Notes: generated by a model not told the origin, from the sequence alone. Positions 8,966 to 18,518 are shown, numbered from the stretch's first letter. The stretch is DNA of 64,000 nt from Saccharobesus litoralis (GCF_003063625.1 NZ_CP026604.1:5558065-5622064), one strand, 5' to 3'. Translations and numbers: made by a program.

Positions 8966-9078
8966 AACAATTTAATTGACCACAACTCACTTATTTATAT
9001 TATTTTTAGCCATATTTCTTAAAACTTGATTGATATAAATTTGGTAAAACCAATTAAATAAGTAATAAAAAGCAGGTT

Positions 9079-9164
9079 CACAAGCATAAATGCTCGTCTA
9101 CATAGGTTAGGCTTGCTGGCCCACAAGCATAAACGCTCGTCTACAAAGGTTAAGTTTGTTGGCT
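9079..9164. repeat. Tandem pair of 43-bp repeats with the CATAAATGCTCG core
   Basis: Units start with CACAAGCATAAA at 9079 and again at 9122, 43 bp apart. Both read CACAAGCATAAAyGCTCGTC followed by TACA.AGGTTA. The core belongs to the dispersed family also seen at 9621-9638, 28461-28484, 45129-45150 and three times in 56015-56298. The near-palindromic core GCAT-AA-ATGC could form a small hairpin. Confidence 0.75.
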
Positions 9165-9340
9165 CTATTTGCTTAGTTGAATAGTCAATTTTACATCGAC
9201 AAACCTTGTGTTAGCCGAAATAAATTCGGCCCTTGCAATGCGTAACGTTTGTGCCGAACACTAGTTACACTTGGTTACACTCTCGATTGCGATTCACTGC
9301 TAAATTAAAAATAGTTAAGTGAGCTTAGAGGATGTAAGTC

Positions 9341-9547
9341 ATGAAAAAATTAGCACCTATTCTATTTTTATTTGCGGTTGTTGGTTGCCAGCACGTAGTT
9401 TCAGGTCAAGGATTTCACGCACAAGAATGCAAATCTGTTCGAGCCAACTGCCGAACTGGGGTATATGAAGAGTGGTATCAAAAAAATGGCGATCTGGCCT
9501 GTAACTGCAACAACCCTGATCCACTATTACCGAATAAGAACTATTAA
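9341..9547 (+). CDS. Small lipoprotein (68 aa)
   Basis: The N-terminus MKKLAPILFLFAVVGC is a lipoprotein signal peptide with lipobox VVGC and modified Cys16. The mature part, about 53 residues, has four further cysteines (C30, C37, C54, C56 approximately), which could form two disulfides. A GAGG purine block lies 11-14 bases before the ATG. It is convergent with the Aas-like gene at 9707. I recognise no family. The signal peptide makes it a convincing real gene. Confidence 0.75.
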   Translation: MKKLAPILFLFAVVGCQHVVSGQGFHAQECKSVRANCRTGVYEEWYQKNGDLACNCNNPDPLLPNKNY

Positions 9548-9620
9548 ATAAATTTTTCCCAAAAACTTTATACTTGAATGCCAACACTAACTCTTTGAGA
9601 TCCTAATGCTAGCAGCCTCT

Positions 9621-9638
9621 GCAAGCATAAATACTCGG
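9621..9638 (+). repeat. Dispersed GCAAGCATAAATrCTCG repeat
   Basis: A single, slightly diverged member (GCAAGCATAAATACTCGG) of the short repeat family found elsewhere in the window. It lies in the convergent gap between the small lipoprotein gene and the aas fusion gene, so it could lie in the 3' untranslated region of either transcript. Confidence 0.6.
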
Positions 9639-9706
9639 TCAAAAATAGAAAGTGCTGACATCAAGCTCAGTTAACTAACCCACTGGCAATTAGAATTAGG
9701 CGCATA

Positions 9707-12700
9707 TTAAACGCTTAGCTCAGCGCTTAACTTTTTCACTTCTGTGAAGTTTATTTTGCCACTGCCAAGCTTAGGGATCGCGAAAACTTGGTAAACATGA
9801 CTCGGGATCATCAATGGGTTAACCTTTGCTTGTACTAACCTTTGGCGAATATCCAGTGTATCGTTACTTTCTGTAGTCAGCAGCACGACCTTTTCACCTT
9901 TCTTAGCATCTTTAACGCTAACAGCGGCTATTTCAACTTCACTGTTATTGATTATCTGTTTTACCATTTGCTCAACTGCGCCTAGGCTGATCATTTCGCC
10001 GCCAATTTTGGCAAAGCGGCTATAGCGATCAACGATAGTTAAAAAGCCATCTGGGTCTAAATGTCCTTTATCACCGGTTTTGTACCAAGTTCGACCATCT
10101 AACTCGACAAGCACTTGTGAGGTTTTACTCGCATCTTTTAAATAGCCTAACATCACCTGTCCACCGGCAATTAATATCAAACCATCTTGCCCTTGCGCTA
10201 ATGTTTGCAATGTATCTGGGTCGACAATTCGAAAACAACTACCCGGCAATGGCAAGCCTACCGTCCCGACTTTTTGCCCAACTTGTGGCCTAAAAGTATC
10301 CAAATCAAGCTTATCTGGTACATTAACACTGGCAACCGGCGTGGTTTCAGTCGCGCCATAGCCTTCGTAAATCGTTTTATTAAATTTGCTTTCAAAGCTA
10401 ACCCGAACATCGTCGCTCAGTTTTTCAGCACCCGCCACCACGGTACGCAGACTTTGCAACATAAGAGGTTGCACTTTTTTATTACGCGAGTACAAACGTA
10501 AAAAGGTAGCGGTACCACACAATAATGTCGCTTGATGCTTAGCTATCATTTTGGCGTTAGCTAAAGCATCAGTTGGGTCTGGATGACAGATCGCGGTTAG
10601 TCCTTCAACTAATGGCATTAATTGCGTCACTGTTAAACCAAAACTATGAAATGGAGGTAAATTAGCCATGACACGATCATCACTTTGCGTATTCAAAACT
10701 TCAGAAATCTGCTTAATATTAGCCATAATATTTTGATGGCTCAGTTGAACGCCCTTAGGTGTACCTTCACTACCACTAGAAAACAGAATTTGCGCCGGCG
10801 CTGGTAAACGGCTCACTCTACCAAATAGACGGTACAACCAAGTAGCAGGCAAAATATAAGCTGCTCCGAGATAAGCTAGCATGGTCAATGAGCTTAATTG
10901 CGCTTTAATATCCTCCATAAATAGCACCCTCACTTGAGTTAATAAGGGGGTTATGTCGATACCACGTTGTTCTAATTTACTAACAAATTTACGTGACGTA
11001 ACAATGGTTTGAATATCTGCGCGTTGACTACAAGCAATTAAACTGTCGATGCTTGAGGTGTAATTTAAATTAACCGCCGTTTGACCATTTAACATCACCG
11101 CCATATTGGCTATAGCCGCTCCCGCTGACGCCGGTAAAATAAGACCAACATTTTGTTGCAAGCCACTTTGTGATTGACTGAATTGGCGGATCTTGTTAGC
11201 AAATGCTAATGTCGCAGCCATCATTTTACTGTTACTTAATTGACTGCCTGAGACATCGATTACACTGGTTTGACTTAGATTTTGTTTAGCCGCTTTTAAC
11301 CAAGCCAACGGGACAGGATCAAGCTCAGTTGTATATTGCTGCCAAGCATCAATCGATAGCTCACTGACAATCTGTTTAACTTGCTGAGCTTTCGTATCGA
11401 TAGCTAATGGCGCACCAAACGCTACCGTTACATCGCGCTTAAGCCCTTTGGTTTGCAAAACACCTTTTTTAACCGGTAGCAAACTTTGTGGTATTAGGTT
11501 TTCTAACAAGCGGCTTCCCGCTTTCGATAGCCAACTGCCCCACAAACCACGTAAGTAAAAAGGAACAATCGTCGCATTTACATGCTGGCCATTTTCATCC
11601 AACACGGCGCGCTCAAAACCGGTTTTAAATTGCGCTAGTTGGCCATTACGTGAGATCGCCCCTTCAGGAAACAAACAAACCACTTCACCATTTTGTAAAC
11701 TCAAGCTAACTTCACGTAACGCCCCCTTGCTACGACCAGAACTAATCGCAATAGCACCAAATAATTTAGCAATAGGTTTGATATACCAGCGCTCGTAATA
11801 ACTGCGCAACATAACAAAGCGCACCGGACGCGGACAGGCTATTTGTAGCATAGCCCAGTCAATCCAACTAATATGATTACCTAACAGTAATACACCACCC
11901 TGTGCAGGCAAATTATCTAAGCCCGTTACCACTACACGATAACGACGCGTAAATACCGCGGCCATAACCACACGAATCAATGACTGAGGTAATTGATAGA
12001 TAGTGTACACACAACCAAGTAAAGCAATGCTAGCTAGGCCGAAGAATACTTCGCTGCTATAAATACCCTGAGTTGCTAACACACTGGTCACGAGTAAAAA
12101 AACTAACATAGCGACATTTTGTATCCAATTATTGCCAGCCAATACCAAGCCTAGTTGCTTTTTCGGTGCACTGAATTGAATTAGACTATTAAGTGGCACA
12201 ATAAATAGGCCTCCGGCGACACCAATCACCATAAAATCAAGGGCGATCAACCAAGGGCTAGTCAAGCTAGGTAGTAAATATAAGCCAACAAAAACACCAA
12301 TCGCACCAACGGGCACCAAGCCCAGCTCAATATGATTTTTTGATACCTTACCGGCAATTATCGAACCTAAAACAATTCCGATACCAGAGCACGCTAATAA
12401 GCCTTGGATTAGCACTGTATTATCAATCAACAACTGAGACTTAATATAAGCCGGAAATACCGCCAGCATGACTTGGCAAACCGCCCAGAAAATAGCTAAA
12501 CCGACTATAGATAACCAAATAGCTTTACTCGAGGTGATAAATGCCAAGTTACGCTTTAAATATTGGCCTTTAGCATACGGTTTAATCGCAAATTTCTGTT
12601 GGCGATCCCCATGATTTTTCTTAGGTAACAAGCAAGTTAAGCCATATTCAAAAACAGATAAGCCAATTAACAACCAACCTAGCGGTGCAATTTGCCTTAA

Positions 12701-13288
12701 TACTTGTTCAGGTGAAGACGTATTGGTGATTAACAAGGCTTCAAAACCCGCAGAAAACGCCAAGGTGCCAGCTAAAATGGCAACAATAGTCACGCCTTGC
12801 AGCCAAGCATTACCTTGGGCTAATTTCTCTATACCCACTAATTCACGAATATATCCATACTTGGCAGGGGAATAAATGGCCGATTGCACTGCTAAGGCTA
12901 ACGTCATAACAAATGCAGATTTGAACCAGCCAAGATAGTAAAACACAGTGATCAAGCTTGTCGCGCCCACGGCAAATAACGCACTACAACGCATGACTTT
13001 GGTTTTAGCAAACCGATCGGCTAAAAAGCCTGATGGCGAAAACAGCAGAACAAAAGGTAGTAAAATCAAACCATTAACAACAGCCGTTAAAATAACCTGC
13101 GTATCATCCTGATACGTTTTAAAAATCGTATTCTGTATCAGTATTTTGTGACCTAAATCGACAAAGGCATTAAGAAAAGCAATCAATAAAAACGGCATAA
13201 AGCCTAAAATATGCAGGATTGATTGCTGTTTTTTGACCTGGCGACTTGCTGTAAAGCTAGATTGCACCTTGCTAGTAGACGTTTGCAC
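9707..13288 (-). CDS. aas: LplT–Aas fusion: lysophospholipid flippase / 2-acylglycerophosphoethanolamine acyltransferase / acyl-ACP synthetase
   Basis: This 1193-residue protein has three modules. Residues 1-430 are a 12-helix MFS transporter of LplT type. Residues about 455-640 are a PlsC acyltransferase with NHISWID (His472, Asp477) and FPEGAIS (540-546). Residues about 660-1193 are an AMP-forming acyl-activating domain with SSGSEGTPKG (837-846), YGATETTP and YKTGDKG. The likely role is to flip lysophospholipids inward and re-acylate them at the inner membrane using fatty acid activated on ACP. In E. coli lplT and aas are separate genes; the fused form is known in other bacteria. The start is GTG at 13288-13286 with AAGGA eight bases before. 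A MITE ends 21 bp upstream of the start. Confidence 0.92.
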   Translation of the reverse strand: MQTSTSKVQSSFTASRQVKKQQSILHILGFMPFLLIAFLNAFVDLGHKILIQNTIFKTYQDDTQVILTAVVNGLILLPFVLLFSPSGFLADRFAKTKVMRCSALFAVGATSLITVFYYLGWFKSAFVMTLALAVQSAIYSPAKYGYIRELVGIEKLAQGNAWLQGVTIVAILAGTLAFSAGFEALLITNTSSPEQVLRQIAPLGWLLIGLSVFEYGLTCLLPKKNHGDRQQKFAIKPYAKGQYLKRNLAFITSSKAIWLSIVGLAIFWAVCQVMLAVFPAYIKSQLLIDNTVLIQGLLACSGIGIVLGSIIAGKVSKNHIELGLVPVGAIGVFVGLYLLPSLTSPWLIALDFMVIGVAGGLFIVPLNSLIQFSAPKKQLGLVLAGNNWIQNVAMLVFLLVTSVLATQGIYSSEVFFGLASIALLGCVYTIYQLPQSLIRVVMAAVFTRRYRVVVTGLDNLPAQGGVLLLGNHISWIDWAMLQIACPRPVRFVMLRSYYERWYIKPIAKLFGAIAISSGRSKGALREVSLSLQNGEVVCLFPEGAISRNGQLAQFKTGFERAVLDENGQHVNATIVPFYLRGLWGSWLSKAGSRLLENLIPQSLLPVKKGVLQTKGLKRDVTVAFGAPLAIDTKAQQVKQIVSELSIDAWQQYTTELDPVPLAWLKAAKQNLSQTSVIDVSGSQLSNSKMMAATLAFANKIRQFSQSQSGLQQNVGLILPASAGAAIANMAVMLNGQTAVNLNYTSSIDSLIACSQRADIQTIVTSRKFVSKLEQRGIDITPLLTQVRVLFMEDIKAQLSSLTMLAYLGAAYILPATWLYRLFGRVSRLPAPAQILFSSGSEGTPKGVQLSHQNIMANIKQISEVLNTQSDDRVMANLPPFHSFGLTVTQLMPLVEGLTAICHPDPTDALANAKMIAKHQATLLCGTATFLRLYSRNKKVQPLMLQSLRTVVAGAEKLSDDVRVSFESKFNKTIYEGYGATETTPVASVNVPDKLDLDTFRPQVGQKVGTVGLPLPGSCFRIVDPDTLQTLAQGQDGLILIAGGQVMLGYLKDASKTSQVLVELDGRTWYKTGDKGHLDPDGFLTIVDRYSRFAKIGGEMISLGAVEQMVKQIINNSEVEIAAVSVKDAKKGEKVVLLTTESNDTLDIRQRLVQAKVNPLMIPSHVYQVFAIPKLGSGKINFTEVKKLSAELSV

Positions 13289-13309
13289 AAGCGTATTCCT
13301 TGATAAGTT

Positions 13310-13438
13310 TATAGTCTTCTCGCTCAGGCCTTATGGTTCATTGTCAGCGCTTACTCACCCCAATCACATAATAGAGCATATGCTCATGGGGATTCGAAGC
13401 TTGACGGCTTCCCCTAAAACCTGATCGCTTTGACTATA
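13310..13438. mobile_element. MITE-like element, copy 4 (129 bp), in the aas leader
   Basis: It runs from TATAGTC (13310-13316) to GACTATA (13432-13438) and has the same length and inner order as copy 3, with GGGGATTCGAAGCTTGACGG inside. It lies between the divergent aas fusion gene (start 13288) and the HTH gene (start 13567). Its left end is only 21 bp from the aas start codon, so the aas transcript must begin inside the element or run through it. Any promoter or hairpin in the element would therefore act directly on aas. Confidence 0.85.
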
Positions 13439-13566
13439 GTAATAACTGAATTTCTGCAACGCATCTTGCCTTGGTTTAAATATATAACCACCTATAAACA
13501 AAAAGTTGCACAAACAACGTCTAAAAGTATTAATATTTAATACCCAACAAAGAATGGAAAAATACA

Positions 13567-14298
13567 ATGGCGCAAACCCTAGCCTTGTTACAAACGTTGA
13601 AACGTTGTTTAAAAGCCCAAGGCAAAACTTATCGAGACGTAGCAAGCGCGTTAGACTTAACCGAAGCCAGCGTCAAACGTCTCTTTGCCGAGCAAAGCTT
13701 CTCGTTACAGCGCCTAGAACAGGTATGTCAAATGCTAGATATGGAACTGAGCGACTTATTTCGACAGATGGAAGCACAACAAGCTCAGTTGCAACAACTG
13801 ACTTTAGAGCAAGAAAAAGAAATTACAGATGATTTAGTCCTGCTACTTATAACGGTTTGTGTACTCAATCATTGGACTCTCGCCGACATCGTCGACTTTT
13901 ACACAATCCCTGTACATGACTGCATTCAAAAATTAGCTTGGCTCGATCGCAATAAAATCATCGACTTACTGCCAAAGAATAAAATAAAGCTCAAAGTCGC
14001 CGCCAACTTTGCATGGCGCGAAAATGGTCCCATACAAGGATTTTTTCAGGCAAAAATAGCTAATGAATACTTTAACAGCCAGTTTAACGCCGAAAATGAA
14101 AAGTTAATTGTGCTGAACGGTATGCTGTCGAAAACCTCCAACTTAGAAATGCAACGTAAACTGAAACGCCTCGCACGCGAGTTTGAAGAACTCAACCAAG
14201 AAGATGCTAACTTAGACTTTAACGAGCGGCACGGAACCACTGCCATTTTAGCGGTACGCGGCTGGAACTATGGGTTATTTAAACCGCTGATTAAATAA
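13567..14298 (+). CDS. Helix-turn-helix (XRE-like) transcriptional regulator
   Basis: This 243-residue protein has an N-terminal HTH (about residues 18-60: KTYRDVASALDLTEASVKRL followed by SFSLQRLEQVCQML), very like Cro/C1 XRE domains. A long helical, leucine-rich C-terminal domain follows (75-243) with no recognised ligand motif. The hydrophobic stretch LVLLLITVCVL near 95 is probably core rather than membrane. It is divergent from the aas fusion gene, which makes aas a plausible target, but the MITE between them separates the two promoters. Gene identity is well supported; the regulon is unknown. Confidence 0.85.
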   Translation: MAQTLALLQTLKRCLKAQGKTYRDVASALDLTEASVKRLFAEQSFSLQRLEQVCQMLDMELSDLFRQMEAQQAQLQQLTLEQEKEITDDLVLLLITVCVLNHWTLADIVDFYTIPVHDCIQKLAWLDRNKIIDLLPKNKIKLKVAANFAWRENGPIQGFFQAKIANEYFNSQFNAENEKLIVLNGMLSKTSNLEMQRKLKRLAREFEELNQEDANLDFNERHGTTAILAVRGWNYGLFKPLIK

Positions 14299-14465
14299 CC
14301 CAATTTGGGCATTTTAATGTTACCCTAGCGCACTAAACATAGCTAAAGAACTTAAAACGTTAAGAAATTTTTACCAATGTAAAACCAAGTAAACCCAGTT
14401 GTACTGCTGACAGCTTAGGTTTAAATTAACATTGTGGTAAAAGTAGAACATTAACCGAGGTTGTA

Positions 14466-14660
14466 ATGAAAACATCCAGTATATTGCTTGCCTTAGTTTT
14501 AGGCGTAAGCGCTGGAGCTGCAATAGCCAAACCAACCAAAGAAGAGCGCAAAGCCGCTTGGATAGAGTGTGGTGAAGAAGCGAAAGAACAAGGCATTGCT
14601 AAAGAAGACAAGCTAGACTGGCTTAAGGCTTGTGTAAAAGAAAAGTTAGCAAACCTGTAA
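14466..14660 (+). CDS. Exported PsiF-like small protein
   Basis: This 64-residue protein has a clear Sec signal peptide (residues 1-21, cleavage at AIA-K). A short charged mature part carries one PsiF-like repeat: WIECGEEAKEQGIAKEDK then LDWLKACVKEKL, where the spaced Cys, Ala-Lys and CxKxxL pattern matches the PsiF repeat. PsiF in E. coli is a phosphate-starvation-induced periplasmic peptide of unknown function. ACCGAGG precedes the ATG and a strong terminator follows at 14700. The family call is by pattern only. Confidence 0.7.
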   Translation: MKTSSILLALVLGVSAGAAIAKPTKEERKAAWIECGEEAKEQGIAKEDKLDWLKACVKEKLANL

Positions 14661-14699
14661 CTGATTTGAAGTTTTACTGTTTTATAAAAGATTGATTAG

Positions 14700-14722
14700 G
14701 GCGTCATTTGACGCCTTTTTTT
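14700..14722 (+). terminator. Intrinsic terminator of the PsiF-like gene
   Basis: The stem is GGCGTCA (14700-14706) and TGACGCC (14709-14715) with a 2-base loop, followed by seven T (14716-14722). It lies 40 bp after the stop codon. It insulates the PsiF-like gene from the operon that starts at 15088. Confidence 0.9.
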
Positions 14723-14733
14723 ATTAGGCCAAC

Positions 14734-14845
14734 AAAGTTTTCTCGCTCAGGTTTTATAGTTAGCGCTTACGATATATAGATATCAATAATTTAGCTTCAT
14801 CCAGTACTAGAAACCCGCCCCTCAACCCCAATCGCTTTAACTAAA
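14734..14845. mobile_element. Decayed MITE-like copy 5
   Basis: The left end reads AAGTTTTCTCGCTCAGGTTTTAT, matching the element's end with the outer TATAGTC mutated. The right end reads AGAAACCCGCCCCTCAACCC then ATCGCTTTAACTAAA, matching the right end of copy 2. The GAGCATATGCTC centre is lost. It occupies the start of the 427-bp gap before the transglutaminase operon. The rest of that gap (14846-15087) shows nothing recognisable except a GGAGAAGG ribosome-binding site before 15088. Confidence 0.6.
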
Positions 14846-15087
14846 CATTATTCTTGCAGCCAGCAACAGAATTGCTTATAAATGGGGTTGGCTATTTTGC
14901 CACCAATAACACTGACGTTATTTCTCATCTCAAAAATATATCGTTTTTCTACAGCGTCGTAGCAATAAAGTCATCTTAAGCTGCTCAAATGCGAACACAA
15001 GAGCAGCATGAAAACCATTAATCATGTTAGCTATGCGAAAAAATATACAAAGACGCATAGTCAGCTCCACTGGAGAAGGAAAGCATT

Positions 15088-18000
15088 ATGGCGATCACTG
15101 TGGGTATTACCCATCATACAGAATACAAATACGATAAGCCGATCAGCATGTCCCCACATGTTTTTCGTTTAAAGCCGGCAGCCCACAGTCGAACACAAAT
15201 TAAGAGTCATGCTCTAAAAATTAAACCTGATAACCACTTTATCAATTGGCAGCAGGATCCCTTTGGCAATTATTTGGCTCGGGTGGTATTTCCTGACAAA
15301 ACCGACTTTTTCTCCTTTACGGTTGATGTTGTCGCTGAAATGACAGCGATTAATCCGTTTGACTTTTTTTTAGAAGAAGACGCAGAAACTTTACCTTTTA
15401 CCTACGATAGCCAACTTGCTCATGACTTGCTGCCCTATTTAGAAAAAGAAGCCCCTTGCGCTGAATTTATCGACTTACTTGAAACGTTAAAATTTAAAAG
15501 CGAACCCCGTACCGTCGATTTTTTAGTTAAAGCCAATCAAGTCGTCAATCAACTTGTCGACTATTGCATTCGCCTAGAGCCAGGTGTGCAAACGTGCGAG
15601 CAAACCTTAACTAAAAAATCGGGGTCGTGCCGTGATTCTGCTTGGCTATTAGTGCAACTGTTCCGCCATTTAGGGTTAGCTGCAAGGTTTGTATCTGGTT
15701 ATTTGGTGCAGCTCACCCCTGACGAAAAATCGCTTGATGGCCCCAGTGGCCCAGAGCAAGACTTTACAGATTTACACGCTTGGACTGAGGTATATATTCC
15801 CGGTGCCGGTTGGATTGGCCTTGACCCGACCTCTGGCCTATTTGCCAGCGAAGGCCATATTCCACTAGCTTGTACGCCAGAGCCAAGCAGCGCTGCGCCA
15901 GTAACCGGCGCTATCGACGAATGTGACTCAGAGCTTTCGTTTTACAATAAGGTTACGCGCATTCATGAAACACCGCGCGTCACTAAACCTTACTCAGAAC
16001 AACAGTGGGCAGAGATAAACCAACTGGGTATTCAGGTTGATAAATTATTAGAAAAAACCGACGCCAGACTGACCATGGGCGGTGAGCCGACGTTTATTTC
16101 AATTGATGACATGGAGAGTGCCCAATGGAATACCGCAGCCGATGGCGAAGACAAACGCCGTATCGCTCAAATTTTATTCCAGCGCATGTGCGAGCAATAT
16201 TCAACCGGTGGCTTGCGTCATTATGGTCAAGGAAAGTGGTATCCGGGTGAACCATTACCGCGTTGGCAATATGCTAGCTATTGGCGTAATGATGGTCAGC
16301 CTATTTGGCACAATCCAGACAATTTTGCCGACATCAATACTCATTATAATTATTCAGACCAGCAATTAACCGACTTTACCAACCAACTCAGTCAACAGCT
16401 TGGGCTTAATCCAACGTGTGTCACGCCACTATATGAAGACGTGTTATATCACTTATGGCAAGAAGGTAATTTACCGGTAGATGCTTCGCCTGATGCTCCC
16501 GACTTACTGCATGCCATGAGTCGCAAAGCCTTTTTGCAAAAATTGGAAAAGGGACTCGATGCCGTCGTAGGTTATGTCATCCCTCTTGACTGGGATAACG
16601 TGAATCAAGCTTGGCAAAGCTGCAAATGGCAGTTTAATCGTAGCCATTGCTTTCTAATTCCCGGCGATTCGCCAGTCGGTTATCGCTTGCCACTCGATAG
16701 CTTAGGTGGCGCCGACCCGTTTTTAGAGCGCGATCCATTCAGCATTCCACAAACCTTTGCCGAAACCGGCGACTATACCGATAAACAACAAGGTTATGTT
16801 GGCACTCAACTGATAAAGACAGCCTTAACACTAGAGATCCGCTATGGACGCCTTTATGTCTTTATGCCACCACTCAATGCTATGGAACAGTACATTGCTC
16901 TATGTCATGCGATTGAAACCATAGCAGAACGCTTAGCTATTAAGGTTGTACTGGAAGGCTACACACCGCCACATGATAGCCGCGTCAATAAATTCGCGGT
17001 CACTCCGGATCCTGGGGTGATAGAAGTCAATATTCATCCTTCTAGTAACTGGCCAGAGCTAGTCGAAAGAACCACAGAGCTATATCAACTAGCCAAAGAG
17101 TGTCGACTCGGTACTGACAAGTTTATGCTAGATGGTCGCCATACAGGTACTGGCGGCGGCAATCATGTCACTATGGGTAGCTATCGCCCAGAATTTAGCC
17201 CCTTTTTACGTAAGCCCGATGTATTGCGTAGCTTTATTACTTATTGGCAACATCACCCTGGTTTATCGTATTTGTTCTCAGGTTTATTTATTGGCCCCAC
17301 CAGCCAAGCCCCTCGGGTAGATGAAGCTCGCAACGAATCTTTGTATGAACTAGAAATCGCCTTTTCTAAAATGCCAACCGGTGAAGTACAACAGCCTTGG
17401 TTAGTTGACCGCCTGTTACGTAATCTGCTAGTTGACTTAACCGGTAACACGCACAGAGCTGAATTTTGTATCGATAAACTCTACTCACCCGATTCGGCAA
17501 CGGGTCGTTTAGGTATTGTTGAGTTTCGTGGCTTTGAAATGCCGCCACATGCTCGTATGAGCTTAATGCAAATGCTCTTGCTCAGAACCTTATTTGCTTG
17601 GTTTTGGCAGCAGCCTTATCACAAGCCTTTGGTACGCTGGGGCACTGAACTGCACGATAAGTTCTTGTTGCCGCATCATGTCTGGGCAGACATTCAAGCC
17701 GTCTGTCGCGATTTACAAAGCGCAGGCTTTGCCTTTAATGCTGAATGGTTTGCTCCCTTCATGGAATTTCGTTTTCCGGTGATCGGCGAACGCAAAATTG
17801 AAGATATTAATTTAGAGCTACGCACAGCGATTGAACCTTGGCATGTTCTAGGCGAAGAAGCCAGTTCCAGCGGCACTGCCCGTTTTGTTGACTCCTCTCT
17901 TGAGCGTGTGCAAATTAAACTCAGTAATATGGTTGGTAATCGTTATGTACTCGCCTGCAACGGCCGGCGCGTACCACTCAAAGAAACCGCGACTAAAGGC

Positions 18001-18402
18001 GAATATGTCTCTGGCATTCGTTATCGTGCTTGGCAACCGCCTTCGGCATTGCATCCGAATATTGGTATTCATGCACCATTAACATTTGATATTTATGATA
18101 CTTGGTCTGGGCGCTCGATCGGTGGCTTTACCTATCACGTCAGTCACCCTGGAGGACGTAATTTTGATACCTACCCAATTAATGCGTTAGAGGCTGAAGG
18201 CCGTCGCTTAGCTCGGTTTTGGGAACAAGATCACAGCCCAGCGACTATTAATGTCGGTGTTGATACTTGGTCACACGCGCAAACTAAACGTAACTTTAGC
18301 CAGCATGACGCCATTAGTGACTTTGTGGTACCGCCAGAGGAAGATATCAATAGTGATTACCCCAACACCTTAGACTTACGGCGTGAACCTAAATTTAGAT
18401 AA
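15088..18402 (+). CDS. Transglutaminase-like protein fused to DUF2126 putative amidoligase
   Basis: This is a 1104-residue protein. Residues 1-90 form the beta-rich N-terminal domain typical of this transglutaminase group. Residues about 140-260 are the papain-like transglutaminase core with a complete triad: Cys181 (SGSCRDSAW), His230 (DLHAWTEVY), Asp246 (LDPTSG). From about 320 to the end is a DUF2126 region (starting LTMGGEPTFISIDD), a family annotated as putative GS-like amidoligase. There is no signal peptide, so it is cytoplasmic. It probably combines amide-bond cleavage or transfer with ATP-dependent amide-bond formation on an unknown peptide. First gene of a five-gene operon; GGAGAAGG lies before the ATG. 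Confidence 0.88.
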   Translation: MAITVGITHHTEYKYDKPISMSPHVFRLKPAAHSRTQIKSHALKIKPDNHFINWQQDPFGNYLARVVFPDKTDFFSFTVDVVAEMTAINPFDFFLEEDAETLPFTYDSQLAHDLLPYLEKEAPCAEFIDLLETLKFKSEPRTVDFLVKANQVVNQLVDYCIRLEPGVQTCEQTLTKKSGSCRDSAWLLVQLFRHLGLAARFVSGYLVQLTPDEKSLDGPSGPEQDFTDLHAWTEVYIPGAGWIGLDPTSGLFASEGHIPLACTPEPSSAAPVTGAIDECDSELSFYNKVTRIHETPRVTKPYSEQQWAEINQLGIQVDKLLEKTDARLTMGGEPTFISIDDMESAQWNTAADGEDKRRIAQILFQRMCEQYSTGGLRHYGQGKWYPGEPLPRWQYASYWRNDGQPIWHNPDNFADINTHYNYSDQQLTDFTNQLSQQLGLNPTCVTPLYEDVLYHLWQEGNLPVDASPDAPDLLHAMSRKAFLQKLEKGLDAVVGYVIPLDWDNVNQAWQSCKWQFNRSHCFLIPGDSPVGYRLPLDSLGGADPFLERDPFSIPQTFAETGDYTDKQQGYVGTQLIKTALTLEIRYGRLYVFMPPLNAMEQYIALCHAIETIAERLAIKVVLEGYTPPHDSRVNKFAVTPDPGVIEVNIHPSSNWPELVERTTELYQLAKECRLGTDKFMLDGRHTGTGGGNHVTMGSYRPEFSPFLRKPDVLRSFITYWQHHPGLSYLFSGLFIGPTSQAPRVDEARNESLYELEIAFSKMPTGEVQQPWLVDRLLRNLLVDLTGNTHRAEFCIDKLYSPDSATGRLGIVEFRGFEMPPHARMSLMQMLLLRTLFAWFWQQPYHKPLVRWGTELHDKFLLPHHVWADIQAVCRDLQSAGFAFNAEWFAPFMEFRFPVIGERKIEDINLELRTAIEPWHVLGEEASSSGTARFVDSSLERVQIKLSNMVGNRYVLACNGRRVPLKETATKGEYVSGIRYRAWQPPSALHPNIGIHAPLTFDIYDTWSGRSIGGFTYHVSHPGGRNFDTYPINALEAEGRRLARFWEQDHSPATINVGVDTWSHAQTKRNFSQHDAISDFVVPPEEDINSDYPNTLDLRREPKFR

Positions 18403-18518
18403 CGTAGTTTTAGGTGGGTTATTAAGGTGAACATCGAAGGTGAAAATAACCACTACACCAAGTTGGAATGTGTGGCGTATACTGAGAACTAATCTTTATT
18501 GCTTTAAAGGAAACTAGC

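Larger units (their letters stand above)
8424..9340. other. Long non-coding interval with several repeats
   Basis: These 917 bases contain no gene I can support. They hold the A/T-tract palindrome at 8938-8965, the tandem 43-bp pair at 9079-9164, and a hairpin at 9214-9230 (GCCGAA-ATAAA-TTCGGC). The sequence is AT-rich. A 64-codon TTG-started frame at 8785-8979 encodes a highly basic peptide that ends in the poly-A/poly-T palindrome and is probably not a gene. A non-coding RNA could lie here, but no conserved family was recognised. Confidence 0.5.

Noticed and set aside
8785-8979. 64-codon TTG-started frame encoding a basic Lys/Arg/Phe-rich peptide
   Set aside because: No ribosome-binding site, a start codon of the weak type, and its 3' part runs through the A8/T8 palindrome; more likely non-coding.
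9079-9164. CRISPR array
   Set aside because: Only two units with no unique spacers between them, and no cas genes in the window; a simple tandem duplication.
14466-14660. PsiF-like exported peptide as substrate of the adjacent transglutaminase/ATP-grasp operon
   Set aside because: It is Lys/Glu-rich and adjacent, but has a signal peptide for export while the enzymes are cytoplasmic, and a strong terminator and a decayed MITE separate them.
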